Source of the DNA: Streptococcus sp. S5
GTDB lineage: Bacteria > Bacillota > Bacilli > Lactobacillales > Streptococcaceae
Direction: 5' to 3'
NCBI RefSeq assembly: GCF_034134805.1
Contig: NZ_CP139419.1
Span: forward strand, 992,001-1,056,000
DNA: 64,000 nucleotides
Part shown: one piece after another, positions 16,801-24,634 of the stretch
Layout: the number at the start of each line of letters is the position of its first letter
Position numbering within the stretch: position 1 is the stretch's first letter
Notes under the pieces: model-generated
Seen by the model: only the letters and a program-made list of their open reading frames with translations
The model's database searches: none
What the model was told of the DNA's origin: nothing
Program-made: the position numbers and the translations under genes

Positions 16801-16917
16801 AGCCAACCAAGCCTTCCAAAAACAGGTCAAGCAACAAGCCCTTGGACCCTCTTTGGCTTCCTAGGACTCATGCTCACCAGCCTCTTGTCACTTGGCAAAG
16901 CTCACAAAGATGAATAA
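13831..16917 (+). CDS. LPXTG-anchored X-prolyl dipeptidyl-peptidase-like enzyme (S15), copy 2
   Basis: 1028 residues from ATG 13831; GAAAGGAG eight bases upstream supports it over the in-frame 13804. Signal peptide, a Thr/Glu/Pro-rich stalk to about residue 140, then the hydrolase with Ser448 in GLSWAG, Asp in QGLNDDN and His in QGNHIYP. Sorting signal LPKTG (995-999), hydrophobic segment, short basic tail. It aligns along its whole length with the protein at 8407-11436 (for example SPLFLNGKAQPIF and NLYTVKKGH occur in both), so the two arose by duplication; the stalks and C-terminal linkers have diverged most. Expected role: trimming proline-rich host peptides at the cell surface. Confidence 0.85.
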   Translation: MKKTTLVSLLVAGLLISPAVLAQHVQADQVSSTTTEETVTPSTASPEVTETVTSTQGDNKETVQPAKVEEVSESNRPTTQTTELHEEPASSPAVVSAPTVEPTLANQPSPVPATPSVRSQEVSETPKVTQGDLAEITGATVTDQDREKEVTVTEAVNQLLNWASTKENQVGSTDKDRLAFAKSLGMVKEGVEGSAPVTNLTSMVDVAKQLRAAYRADKKSPLFLNGKAQPIFPFTPGDDPEHYSYDKSDIVRYIVYVETDYDTDGDGKPDLVKTFVQVPKAAVNGDYKAATIFEASPYVTGTTEERTLEGIGLKEGGNFDMAKLYEKPAKRQATKTVTTEEVAKATDPKDWYYVNPRESSEDYTHYDYENLNWYNYFLVRGYAVVTSSGLGSKGSDGINTTGSDLEVAAYKNIVEWLNGKRKAYSDKTSNQEVKADWSNGNVAMTGLSWAGTTTFGVASTGVEGLKTIVPAAGIASWYDHFNSQGSPLDTGASNDLSWLSVYTSGRILDKEDWDKIKDYYAAYITKLNELQHKDGHNYNEEYAKRDYTLNAANLKAAPLIIQGLNDDNVKPKHFELMLEAYKKAGIDPKVLLHQGNHIYPSTRWSGTEVAGQAFNDLMNLWYSHYLYGIENGIENLPQVTAQDNLDPSKWRRFDKWDTNNAISARIYSKREDVTVTGDYYGTGNNWTTRNQDAAFHSSEVAASYAAPVDQDVTIKGHIPVHFSAAFVKGDKNHAHVSATLMDVSDEDFDVVKEEITYDKDGYSTRTLDKETIDETGYWNGSNLETLPLKRYKTHKVKSVVIARGWMNLANPASRYDSASSSHSIDLKENEYHDYTMYLQPNLYTVKKGHRLVLSLHTYDPDYIYFADPYEVTFKTDSISATIPIVEDSRSLLFRYQPSEKDTEYASLADRILPIATIQPKVDPEQDPSPVDQAEKPIVPSNLMTPTNPAISEIPQKPSHGRDLMDFRKEQKEETAQELAQRADKDKIEVTSQPSLPKTGQATSPWTLFGFLGLMLTSLLSLGKAHKDE

Positions 16918-16940
16918 TAGAAAAGAAGGATGGAGAGAAA

Positions 16941-18572
16941 GTGAAAACCACCAATAGAGAGAGCATCGAAACGATTTTTACCGAAGCCTTGGCGATTCCA
17001 AGCTTCACCAATACTGAGACCGAACAAGGAATCGAAGCCTACCTGGATCAACGGATTGGACAGATCCCCTATTTCAAGGAACATCCGGACTATTTTGGAC
17101 GCTATCAGGTGCCACAGGATCACTTGCATCGATCGGTCAATTGGGCCTTGGTTGATAAGGGCAAGAAAAAAACAGTAATCCTTTTCCATCACCATGATAC
17201 AGTCGATCTAGAAGACTATGGAAATTTGGCAGAAATCGCGCTCGATTCTGATCAAGTAGCAGAAGCCTTGAAAACACTGGATAGGCGGCAAGATATGCAG
17301 GAAGATTTAGCTTCTGGGGATTGGAAATTTGGCAGAGGGTCTTGCGATATGAAAGCAGCCCTAGCCCTTCAATTGGGGGTTCTGGAAGCCTATGCGGCAG
17401 ATCCCTCAGGAGGCCAGGTCAATCTGCTCTATCTCTCTGTTGGAGACGAGGAATCTTATTCACGTGGGATGCGTGGAGCCTTGGGCCTCCTCACAGATTT
17501 GCAGGAAAAGTTTGATCTGAATTATGTATTAGCAGTGGATTCAGAACCCTTTGAATCGGAAGTAGGAAAAGAAAAGGTCCTTCACATTGGCACAGTCGGC
17601 AAACTCATGCCAGTCGTTGTGGCGCAAGGCGTCTTGTCCCATATGAAGGAGCCCCTTAAAGGGATCAATGCCTTGTCCCTCTTAGTAGCCATCGCAAGCC
17701 AGCTAGATCTTCATCCCGATCTGGCAGATCAAGCCTTGGGAGAAACGTCTCCCCTTCCTTCTTGGTCCTATCTCAGAGATTTGAAGGAGCAGTACGATGT
17801 ATCGACCGTGCTCTATGCGGCTGGTTATTTCAGTGTATTGCATTTGAAGAAAACACCGCAAGAGCTCTTGCAACGTATCTATGAGCTTAGTCAGGAGGCC
17901 TTGGACACCTTTTACAAGAAGTATGAGCACTTGCAGGATCAGGCTGGCCAAGAACATGTTATTGCAAAGCCAAGAGTCATCACCTATCAAGAACTAGAGG
18001 AACGTTGCCAAGCCTTAGAGGGTTATGAAGCCTTTAGAGAAGCTTCTAATAAAAAAGCGGAGCAAGATTTTCGTAATGGGACCAGCTACCAGAGCCTTGC
18101 GATTCAGCAAATCCAGCGACTCCTTGAGTTTCTCGGAGATAAGGATCCTATGGTGGTCATCGGTTTTGCGCCCCCATATTATCCTTCTATGAATTGCCGC
18201 TTTTTAGACAATACCGATTTCAATATCGTGTCCCTCATCACTGATTACCGCGAGTATCTGGACACAAGAGGTTACCTCTTAAAAGTCGAAGAATACTTTA
18301 TGGGGATTAACGACACCAGTTATTGTGCCTTGGAAAAGGATGTGGCTTCTTATCAAGTCGTCCTAGATAGCCTAGCCACACCAGCTCAGGTCTATGATCT
18401 GGATCTGGAAAAAATTGCCCAAATTCAGGTTCAAGCGGTCAATCTAGGCCCTTGGGGCAAAGAATTGCACAAGCGAGGAGAGCGGGTCTACAAAGAAGAC
18501 TTCTTGGAAACCATTCCAAACTATCTACTAGAATTGCTCTACCATTTCGATGATCGCTTATCAACAGAATAA
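16941..18572 (+). CDS. RocB-like M20 family peptidase
   Basis: 543 residues from GTG 16941 with GGAGAG upstream. M20 metal-site motifs: LFHHHDTVD near residue 80, GSCDMKAALAL near 135 and GDEESYSRGM near 175. Length and the FAPPYYPS segment near residue 410 fit the RocB branch, proteins of unknown specificity linked to arginine use in Bacillus. No signal peptide. It begins 23 bases after the surface peptidase gene and runs into an ABC exporter, so it may be part of that operon. Hydrolysis of a peptide or acylated amino acid is the family expectation; the substrate cannot be read from sequence. Confidence 0.75.
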   Translation: MKTTNRESIETIFTEALAIPSFTNTETEQGIEAYLDQRIGQIPYFKEHPDYFGRYQVPQDHLHRSVNWALVDKGKKKTVILFHHHDTVDLEDYGNLAEIALDSDQVAEALKTLDRRQDMQEDLASGDWKFGRGSCDMKAALALQLGVLEAYAADPSGGQVNLLYLSVGDEESYSRGMRGALGLLTDLQEKFDLNYVLAVDSEPFESEVGKEKVLHIGTVGKLMPVVVAQGVLSHMKEPLKGINALSLLVAIASQLDLHPDLADQALGETSPLPSWSYLRDLKEQYDVSTVLYAAGYFSVLHLKKTPQELLQRIYELSQEALDTFYKKYEHLQDQAGQEHVIAKPRVITYQELEERCQALEGYEAFREASNKKAEQDFRNGTSYQSLAIQQIQRLLEFLGDKDPMVVIGFAPPYYPSMNCRFLDNTDFNIVSLITDYREYLDTRGYLLKVEEYFMGINDTSYCALEKDVASYQVVLDSLATPAQVYDLDLEKIAQIQVQAVNLGPWGKELHKRGERVYKEDFLETIPNYLLELLYHFDDRLSTE

Positions 18573-18611
18573 GTAAAAACGGTCCCTGTGAGGATCAAAA
18601 AGGGAGTTAGC

Positions 18612-19355
18612 ATGATTACATTTCACGGAGTTACCAAAGATTACGATGGGCACATTGCCCTCAACCACTTGGATCTGACAATCGAGGATGGGCAAATTGT
18701 CGGCCTGATTGGCCACAACGGAGCTGGAAAGTCAACGACGATTAAGAGCCTGGTCAGTGTCATCACCCCAACCACTGGATCCATTGAAGTGGATGGTCAG
18801 GACCTCTATAGCCATCGGTTGGCGATCAAAAAGAAGATCGGTTATGTGGCAGATTCGCCAGATCTTTTCTTGCGTCTCACAGCCAATGAATTCTGGGAGT
18901 TGGTTGCGACCTCTTATGATATGAGTCAGAAAGACTGTGACCAACGTTTAGAGGAGCTTCTTAGGATCTTTGATTTTCAGAGCCACCGCTATGAAGTGAT
19001 TGAATCCTTTTCACATGGGATGCGTCAGAAGGTCTTCGTCATTGCAGCCCTCTTGTCAGATCCAGATATCTGGGTTTTGGACGAACCGATGACCGGTTTG
19101 GATCCACAGGCTTCTTACGATTTAAAACAAATGATGCGCCAGCATGCGGATCGGGGCAAGACGGTTATTTTCTCTACCCACGTCTTAGAAGTGGCCGAAC
19201 AACTCTGTGATAAAATCGCTATTCTCAAAAAAGGAAATCTCATTTTCTATGGGACGATCGAGGAATTGAAGGGACAGCACCCCGAACAAAGTCTGGAAAG
19301 TATCTATCTCAGCCTAGCGGGTCGGAAGGAAGAAGGTGGCGATCATGCGTCTTAA
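18612..19355 (+). CDS. ABC transporter ATP-binding protein (ABC-2 type)
   Basis: 247 residues from ATG 18612, with GGGAG six bases upstream (better than GTG 18588). Walker A GHNGAGKST, signature SHGMRQK, Walker B WVLDEPMTGLD, switch His in STHVLE. The signature lacks the usual LSGGQ form, as is common in drug- or lipid-export ABC-2 ATPases. Its end overlaps the permease start by 11 bases, so the two form one transporter. Direction is presumably export; cargo unknown. Confidence 0.85.
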   Translation: MITFHGVTKDYDGHIALNHLDLTIEDGQIVGLIGHNGAGKSTTIKSLVSVITPTTGSIEVDGQDLYSHRLAIKKKIGYVADSPDLFLRLTANEFWELVATSYDMSQKDCDQRLEELLRIFDFQSHRYEVIESFSHGMRQKVFVIAALLSDPDIWVLDEPMTGLDPQASYDLKQMMRQHADRGKTVIFSTHVLEVAEQLCDKIAILKKGNLIFYGTIEELKGQHPEQSLESIYLSLAGRKEEGGDHAS

Positions 19356-20991
19356 GATTATCCAGCAACTGGTCAATGTTAATATGATCTATGCTAGTCA
19401 GCCGGCCCAGATCGCAAAATTACGTACCAAACAGGCCAAAAAACCGGACGTCAAACTCGATGTCGCCCGTAAATCAGTGCTCAACTACCTCTTATTAGGA
19501 TTGGTCTATTTCGTCATATTTGGCTTGCTTTTTAGCATCTATGATTTTGTCCATCAACCAGCCTTCTTTGTCAATATGGTGGCCCTCTTTTCCTTGATGA
19601 CCATTTCCCAAGGATTTATGAGCTTTTACAATGTCTTTTATGAAAGCAAGGACCTCCAGTTTTACCGGCCCTATGCCTTCTCAGATGCGGAAGTCATTGC
19701 TGGAAAGAGTATCTCGGTCATCCTGACCCTTCTCATGGCTATCCTTCCCTTGGTCAGCTATTTTTTGATCCTGCCTGTCCAAGCAGGCGGCTTCAATCCG
19801 TTAGGGATCCTGCTTGGCCTCTTTTGTGCCTTAATTCTCTTAGGCGTTCTCTTTTTAGCGACGATCATCCTATCCCATCTGATCACTAAGACCCTATTTT
19901 TCAAAAAACACACGACCCTGGTCTCCAACATCATGGTCGGAATTGGTTCTCTTCTGAGTCTAGGAGCTTATCTCTATCTGAATCTAGTCCAGACCCATCG
20001 GGTAGAAGTGACAGGGGGCGCAGATATTCCCATTCTATTTCCACCTTTTACGGCCTTTCATCAGTTCATCCTCCATCCTTTTGATGGAGAAGCGATCCTT
20101 GGTCTCATGGGCTGGATCCTGGTCCTTTTGGTCTTGATCGGCCTGGTTCGCAAAATCGTGATACCGCAGTTCTATGATGCGGCCCTTGCAGTTGCGACCA
20201 ACCAAACCGTTAAAGAGCGCGTGAAAGCCATCCATGTGGGCCAGAAAGACTCCTTTAGACAGTTTGTCATTCAGTATCATCGTAGACTCTTGAGCGATGG
20301 AACACTTATGGTGCAAGTCCTCTTGATGATGAGTATTCTGCCATATATTTTCCTCCTCAGTGGAGCAGCAGGAGCATCGAAAAATATAGGAGGCCTCAGT
20401 CCTTACCTGACGCCCCAGTATCTGGTGCCACTGACCCTTGTTGCCATCTTGATCGGTGTTTTCAATAGTTTTGGAGGCTTGACCAGTATCGGTATTTCGC
20501 TAGAGCGCGAAAACTTTGAATACTTGAGATCGCTCCCTATTGATTTTAAACGCTATCTCTTCATGAAGTTTTGGTTGCTCTATCTGGTGCAATCCATCCT
20601 TCCTGTCATACTTCTAGTTGGCGTTTGTCTCTATTTTGGCGTCCATCCCTTGGCTATCCTAGCTATGTTATTGATCTGGGTTGTAACAACCATTCCGATC
20701 TGCATTCGAGACTATGTCAAAGATTTTCAGAACTTTAGCACCAATTGGACCAATATCACGGAGTTAATGACCCGTCATCGTGGGAATGCAGTCCTTCAGT
20801 CTATTCTCTTGATTGTCTTTCTCTTTGTGATGTTTCTTTTGATTATTGTCAGCTTTATTTGGACCTATCATTCCGTCAGCACCCTACTTGCTGTGATCCT
20901 TTATAGTATCATCCTGTTAATCGGAGCAGCAATCAGCTACACCATCTACCGCAAAAAAATCCGCACTCTCTACCAAGAGATCGGAGAATAA
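19345..20991 (+). CDS. ABC transporter permease
   Basis: 548 residues from ATG 19345, inside the end of the ATPase gene, with GAAGGTGG as ribosome binding site. At least ten hydrophobic segments (for example LLLGLVYFVIFGLLFSIYDF near residue 50 and ILLIVFLFVMFLLIIVSFIW near 500) make it a large integral membrane protein. Partner of the preceding ATPase. No family name recognised beyond ABC-2 exporter permease. A three-hairpin repeat follows and separates it from the convergent degV. Confidence 0.8.
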   Translation: MRLKIIQQLVNVNMIYASQPAQIAKLRTKQAKKPDVKLDVARKSVLNYLLLGLVYFVIFGLLFSIYDFVHQPAFFVNMVALFSLMTISQGFMSFYNVFYESKDLQFYRPYAFSDAEVIAGKSISVILTLLMAILPLVSYFLILPVQAGGFNPLGILLGLFCALILLGVLFLATIILSHLITKTLFFKKHTTLVSNIMVGIGSLLSLGAYLYLNLVQTHRVEVTGGADIPILFPPFTAFHQFILHPFDGEAILGLMGWILVLLVLIGLVRKIVIPQFYDAALAVATNQTVKERVKAIHVGQKDSFRQFVIQYHRRLLSDGTLMVQVLLMMSILPYIFLLSGAAGASKNIGGLSPYLTPQYLVPLTLVAILIGVFNSFGGLTSIGISLERENFEYLRSLPIDFKRYLFMKFWLLYLVQSILPVILLVGVCLYFGVHPLAILAMLLIWVVTTIPICIRDYVKDFQNFSTNWTNITELMTRHRGNAVLQSILLIVFLFVMFLLIIVSFIWTYHSVSTLLAVILYSIILLIGAAISYTIYRKKIRTLYQEIGE

Positions 20992-21170
20992 AAAGAGAGA
21001 GTGGGACAGAAATCGGTAATTCCTTAGAATTCGATTTCGTCGTCCCACCTCCGAACAGTTGAGTAGGGCTGTAAAGCTGATGAAATCAGCGTAGTAAAGC
21101 CCACTCAACCACTGCGTCTTGCTCGACAATCCAAAAACAAGAAGAGGCTAGGACTTTTGTCCTAGCCTCT
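20992..21170. repeat. Intergenic three-hairpin repeat, family A copy 1
   Basis: About 179 bp, in the opposite orientation to copies at 23400-23578 and 51412-51590. Left hairpin GTGGGACAGAAATCG with CGATTTCGTCGTCCCAC; central stem TTGAGTAGGGCT with AGCCCACTCAA; right hairpin GAGGCTAGGAC with GTCCTAGCCTC and a T run. Sits between convergent genes. This copy has drifted from the other two at several positions. Confidence 0.85.
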
Positions 21171-21184
21171 TTTTTAGTGGAAAC

Positions 21185-22027
21185 TTAAATTTCATAGCCC
21201 ATGAGGAGCCCGCCTTCTTCGGCATAGAAACTACATAGTCCGGAAGTAGGGAGGACTTCGATGTTTGCACGGGTAAATTTTTCACGGACCAATTCAGAGA
21301 ACTGCTCGATAAATTTTTCATTGTTGCGGTGGGCGATGGTGATGTGGCCGCCAGCATAACCCGCCTTGATCAATTCATCAAAAGCAGCCTTGATCGCTTT
21401 CTTTTGGCCCCGTGCTTTTTGAAGCAACTCAAGGGTACCCGTCTTACTAGCTTCCCCGACCATACGGATATTGAGGAGCCCGACAACAGTCCCGATCAAT
21501 TTGCTGAGACGTCCATTTTTGACCAGATTATCGACCTTGGCCAAAACAAAGAGCAACTTCGTCTTAGACTGATAGGTGGTGATCACATCGACCACTTGAT
21601 CAAAATCAAGGCCTTCAGCGACCAACTGATTGAGCTTGCGAACGATCAGGTCCACCTCACCCCCAGCTGACAAGCTATTAATGACGTGGATATTGGTATT
21701 CGGATGCTCTTCTAGATAAATCTTCTTGGCCACCTCAGCACTATTGTAGCTACCTGAAAGGGTTCCAGTGATGGTCACAACGACGATATTTTCAGCTCCT
21801 TCAAAGGACTTCATATAATCATCGGGACTCGGACAGGCAGACTTAGAAGCAGTCGTAGTCGCATACATCTCTTCCATCATCTGATCGATATTGAGTTGGA
21901 CATCATCTGTGTAGATAGTTTCTCCCACTTGGATGGTCAATGGGACACTGACAAACTCCGTATCCGGTGCCAGATTGTCCAAAGAGCGGTAGTCACAGCC
22001 TGAATCCGCAATAATTTTCCATTTCAT
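21185..22027 (-). CDS. DegV family fatty-acid-binding protein
   Basis: 280 residues from ATG 22027, preceded by GAGG; the longer upstream reading covers the divergent promoter region. It begins KIIADSGCDYRSL, has TSQP-like SACPSPDDY near residue 60 and the VVTITGTLSGSYNSA segment, all typical of DegV proteins. In Gram-positive bacteria relatives (FakB) hold a fatty acid and present it to the FakA kinase for phospholipid synthesis. FakA is not nearby. It diverges from a TetR-type regulator, which may control it. Confidence 0.85.
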   Translation of the reverse strand: MKWKIIADSGCDYRSLDNLAPDTEFVSVPLTIQVGETIYTDDVQLNIDQMMEEMYATTTASKSACPSPDDYMKSFEGAENIVVVTITGTLSGSYNSAEVAKKIYLEEHPNTNIHVINSLSAGGEVDLIVRKLNQLVAEGLDFDQVVDVITTYQSKTKLLFVLAKVDNLVKNGRLSKLIGTVVGLLNIRMVGEASKTGTLELLQKARGQKKAIKAAFDELIKAGYAGGHITIAHRNNEKFIEQFSELVREKFTRANIEVLPTSGLCSFYAEEGGLLMGYEI

Positions 22028-22054
22028 CAGTTCATACCTCATAATTGTATAAAA

Positions 22055-22090
22055 ATGTACATTGACAAGTAGTATGTCTTCTTTTACAAT
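22055..22090 (+). promoter_or_regulatory. Promoter of the TetR gene with possible operator
   Basis: TTGACA (22062-22067), 17 bases, TACAAT (22085-22090) on the plus strand. The palindrome AATGTACATT at 22055-22064 overlaps the -35 box and lies between the divergent degV and tetR genes, a plausible operator for the regulator itself. Confidence 0.5.
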
Positions 22091-22156
22091 TATATCATGA
22101 AGTACAATGCTATCCAAGCAGATATCATCAGGTGAGACAGATAGAAAGTAAATGTT

Positions 22157-22726
22157 ATGGCAGAAAGAAAAATATCCGAGAAATCCTTGGAAAATCTCAA
22201 ACGATTTAACCGAGAAAACAATGCGATTACACGAGAATCCATCGAAATCTCTCTCCTGCAATTGTTGGAGAAAAAAGATCTGAAAAAGATCACCATCTCT
22301 GAGCTGGTTCAGCGTGCGGGTGTCTCTCGCGCAGCCTTTTACCGTAATTATGACTCCAAAGAAGAGATTCTAGAGTCCATCTTTCAATCTAGTATCGCAA
22401 AGATTACCAAGTCTTTAGATGGCTATAACCTCAAGACAGACCTCTACCAAGTTTGGGTCTACCTCTTTAAGGAAGTCAAGAAAGAAGCCAAGATCATCAG
22501 TCTAGCCATTGATTATAATTTCGAGCGGCTCTTGACCAAGGCAGTCTATGATTTTTTAGAAAAACGAAATGGCAGCTCCTCGAATGGCGCTGGCAGCTAC
22601 CTCAATTCCTTCTGGAGCTCAGCCATCGTCTCTGTCATCTCCAAATGGATCAAGGATGGCATGAAGATCCCCGCTGAGAAGATCGCGACACTTGGTCTGC
22701 CCCTCTTTCCACAAAAGAAGAAGTAA
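22157..22726 (+). CDS. TetR/AcrR family transcriptional regulator
   Basis: 189 residues. The N-terminal helix-turn-helix is clear: ITISELVQRAGVSRAAFYRNYDSKEEIL at about residues 45-72. The C-terminal part is a helical ligand/dimer domain without similarity I recognise. Such proteins usually repress their own and neighbouring genes until a small ligand binds. Divergent from degV, so regulation of fatty acid binding or supply is a reasonable guess. Confidence 0.85.
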   Translation: MAERKISEKSLENLKRFNRENNAITRESIEISLLQLLEKKDLKKITISELVQRAGVSRAAFYRNYDSKEEILESIFQSSIAKITKSLDGYNLKTDLYQVWVYLFKEVKKEAKIISLAIDYNFERLLTKAVYDFLEKRNGSSSNGAGSYLNSFWSSAIVSVISKWIKDGMKIPAEKIATLGLPLFPQKKK

Positions 22727-22750
22727 ACACCACCGAGAGGTGGTTTTAAA
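22727..22750 (+). terminator. Terminator after the TetR gene
   Basis: ACCACC GAG AGGTGGT type hairpin followed by TTT. Short but well placed after the stop codon. Confidence 0.55.
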
Positions 22751-22825
22751 GTAAACTGCCCCTCTCCATAACTAGCTCATATGAATAGATAAAACTGAGC
22801 ACAGATTGTACAAAGGACAAGAAAG

Positions 22826-23395
22826 ATGATCGAAGAACGAATCCAAGCTGCTAAGCAGTATGTGAAAACCTTATTTGCTGATCGAGCGGATGGCCATGAT
22901 GTAGAGCATACCCTCCGCGTCTATACCAATGCTATGAGAATCGCACAAGCAGAAGGTCCATGTGATCTGGAGATAGTGGGCTTGTCAGCTCTTCTTCACG
23001 ATGCTGATGATGATAAATTGTTTCAGACAGAGAATAATGCGAATGCTCGCATGTTTCTGGAAGAGATCGGTATTCCTCAAGACCAAATCGACCAGATTTG
23101 TCGGGTTATCAATGCTGTTTCTTTCAGCAAAAATCGCGGTAAACATCCAGAAACCTTAGAAGGGAAGATTGTCCAGGATGCAGACCGCCTGGATGCGATA
23201 GGAGCTGTAGGAATTGCGCGAACTTTTTCCTATGGTGGCCACAAAGAGAGACCCCTTACTGATACCGTCCAACATTTCCACGACAAGTTGCTCCTCTTAA
23301 AAGATGAAATGAACACGGAGACTGCTAAACAAATGGCAGAAAGTCGCCATCAATTTTTAATCACCTTTCTAAATGAACTAGAAAAGGAACTCTAA
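22826..23395 (+). CDS. HD domain phosphohydrolase
   Basis: 189 residues with the HD metal motif: HDVEHTLRVY near residue 24 (first His) and LLHDADDDK near residue 58 (His-Asp). The later NAVSFSKNRGK and VQDADRLDAIGAVGIART segments match YpgQ/YedJ-type HD hydrolases, some of which cleave nucleotide pyrophosphates. Cytoplasmic. AAGAAAG upstream of the ATG. Convergent with the deacetylase gene, with a family A repeat between. Confidence 0.85.
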   Translation: MIEERIQAAKQYVKTLFADRADGHDVEHTLRVYTNAMRIAQAEGPCDLEIVGLSALLHDADDDKLFQTENNANARMFLEEIGIPQDQIDQICRVINAVSFSKNRGKHPETLEGKIVQDADRLDAIGAVGIARTFSYGGHKERPLTDTVQHFHDKLLLLKDEMNTETAKQMAESRHQFLITFLNELEKEL

Positions 23396-23399
23396 CAAA

Positions 23400-23578
23400 A
23401 GAGGCTGGGACAAAAGTCCTAGCCTCTCAATTATTTTTGGATTGTCGAGCAAGACGCAGTGGTTGAGTGGGCTCTACTACGCTGATTTCATCAGCTTTTA
23501 CAGCCCTACTCAACTGTGCGGAGGTGGGACGACGAAATCGAATTCTAACGAATTACCGATTTCTGTCCCACTCTCTTT
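23400..23578. repeat. Intergenic three-hairpin repeat, family A copy 2
   Basis: 179 bp between convergent genes. It reads the same as the copy at 51412-51590 throughout, and is the reverse orientation of 20992-21170. A terminator-type hairpin lies at each end (GAGGCTGGGAC/GTCCTAGCCTC and GTGGGACGACGAAATCG/CGATTTCTGTCCCAC). Confidence 0.9.
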
Positions 23579-23580
23579 CT

Positions 23581-24459
23581 TTATTCTTGGATCATGGCTA
23601 GGAGATCCTCTCCTGTAGTGGTTGGAAGGATCCGAACTCGTTTGAGGGAATAGAGGCCATCAGCGGAGCTGGCGAGTCCATTTTTAGTGGTGAGGCCTAG
23701 TTTGTAGTCAGCTTTCTTGGCTTGGTCGATCGTGACCTGGCTGTAGCTACCAGATGGGTAGACGATAACGCTGGTATTTTGATCCAGCACCTTATCTAGC
23801 AGGCGTTTAGAAGCGACGAGCTCATTCTTTTGAGTCTCAAGGCTGGAATTGGCTAGGTCTGGATGATTGACCGTATGGCTTTCAAAGGTTAAGCCAGCAT
23901 GTTTCATCTCTTTGATTTGGTCAAAGGTCAGGACATTTTCTTTTTCCTTTTGGGTAAAGTCTGTGATGATATTGTTGGTGGCCGTCATCTTGTATTTCTT
24001 AAGAAGCGGATAGACGATGGTATAGAAATCCTCAACGCCATCATCAAAGGTCAGCCAGACATATTTCTTTCCTTTGGGCACTTCGTTCTTTGCGAGGATG
24101 CGATAAGCCTCCTCAGGTGTCAATGTGTAGTAACCCGCTTTTTTCAGGGCCTTTAGTTGGCTCTCAAAGGTTTCTGGATCGACAATCAGATTGGCATTGG
24201 CAGCTTCGGACTCAGCCATATTGTGCACGGAGTGGTACATGAGGATGGGCAGTTTGACCGGCTTTTTCACTCGGGTCCACTCGATAGAGGAGCTATCCTC
24301 CTCGAGAGAACGTGTCACAGCAGTGCCACTTGCATTTCCGTCACTGGGTTGAGTGATGCGCTTGATCAGAAGAAAGCTACAAATAAAGATACAGACCAGT
24401 AGGAAGGCATTGATTCCAAGTAGGGTTTTGATTTTTTTAGGTACTCTTCGTTTACTCAT
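23581..24459 (-). CDS. Membrane-anchored polysaccharide deacetylase (NodB domain)
   Basis: 292 residues from ATG 24459, preceded by GGTGA. One N-terminal membrane anchor (LLGINAFLLVCIFICSFLLI), a Ser-rich linker, then a NodB/CE4 domain: metal-binding TFDDG near residue 137, ESHTVNHPDL with the two His, and YPSGSYS. Enzymes of this type remove acetyl groups from cell-wall or surface polysaccharide outside the membrane. It is shorter than pneumococcal PgdA and its substrate cannot be told from sequence. Single gene, divergent from hom. Confidence 0.85.
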   Translation of the reverse strand: MSKRRVPKKIKTLLGINAFLLVCIFICSFLLIKRITQPSDGNASGTAVTRSLEEDSSSIEWTRVKKPVKLPILMYHSVHNMAESEAANANLIVDPETFESQLKALKKAGYYTLTPEEAYRILAKNEVPKGKKYVWLTFDDGVEDFYTIVYPLLKKYKMTATNNIITDFTQKEKENVLTFDQIKEMKHAGLTFESHTVNHPDLANSSLETQKNELVASKRLLDKVLDQNTSVIVYPSGSYSQVTIDQAKKADYKLGLTTKNGLASSADGLYSLKRVRILPTTTGEDLLAMIQE

Positions 24460-24591
24460 AGTGTCACCGTTTTCATTATTTTCTTTATTGTACCACAAAT
24501 TCTATGTTCTTTTCCAGAACTTGCTACAGGCAGATCCTGTCATGAAAATTCAGAATTTTTAAGGCAATTGGCTGTCAAACGCTCAAGTTTT

Positions 24592-24600
24592 TGTTATAAT
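24592..24600 (+). promoter_or_regulatory. Extended -10 promoter of hom-thrB
   Basis: TGTTATAAT, extended -10, 34 bases before the hom start, with TGTCAA 16 bases upstream of TATAAT as a weak -35. Confidence 0.65.
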
Positions 24601-24634
24601 GGAGCTACTATAGAAAATTCAAGGAGTCAATAGG

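Noticed and set aside
19336..19344. GTG start for the ABC permease at 19336
   Set aside because: ATG at 19345 has the better spacing to GAAGGTGG.
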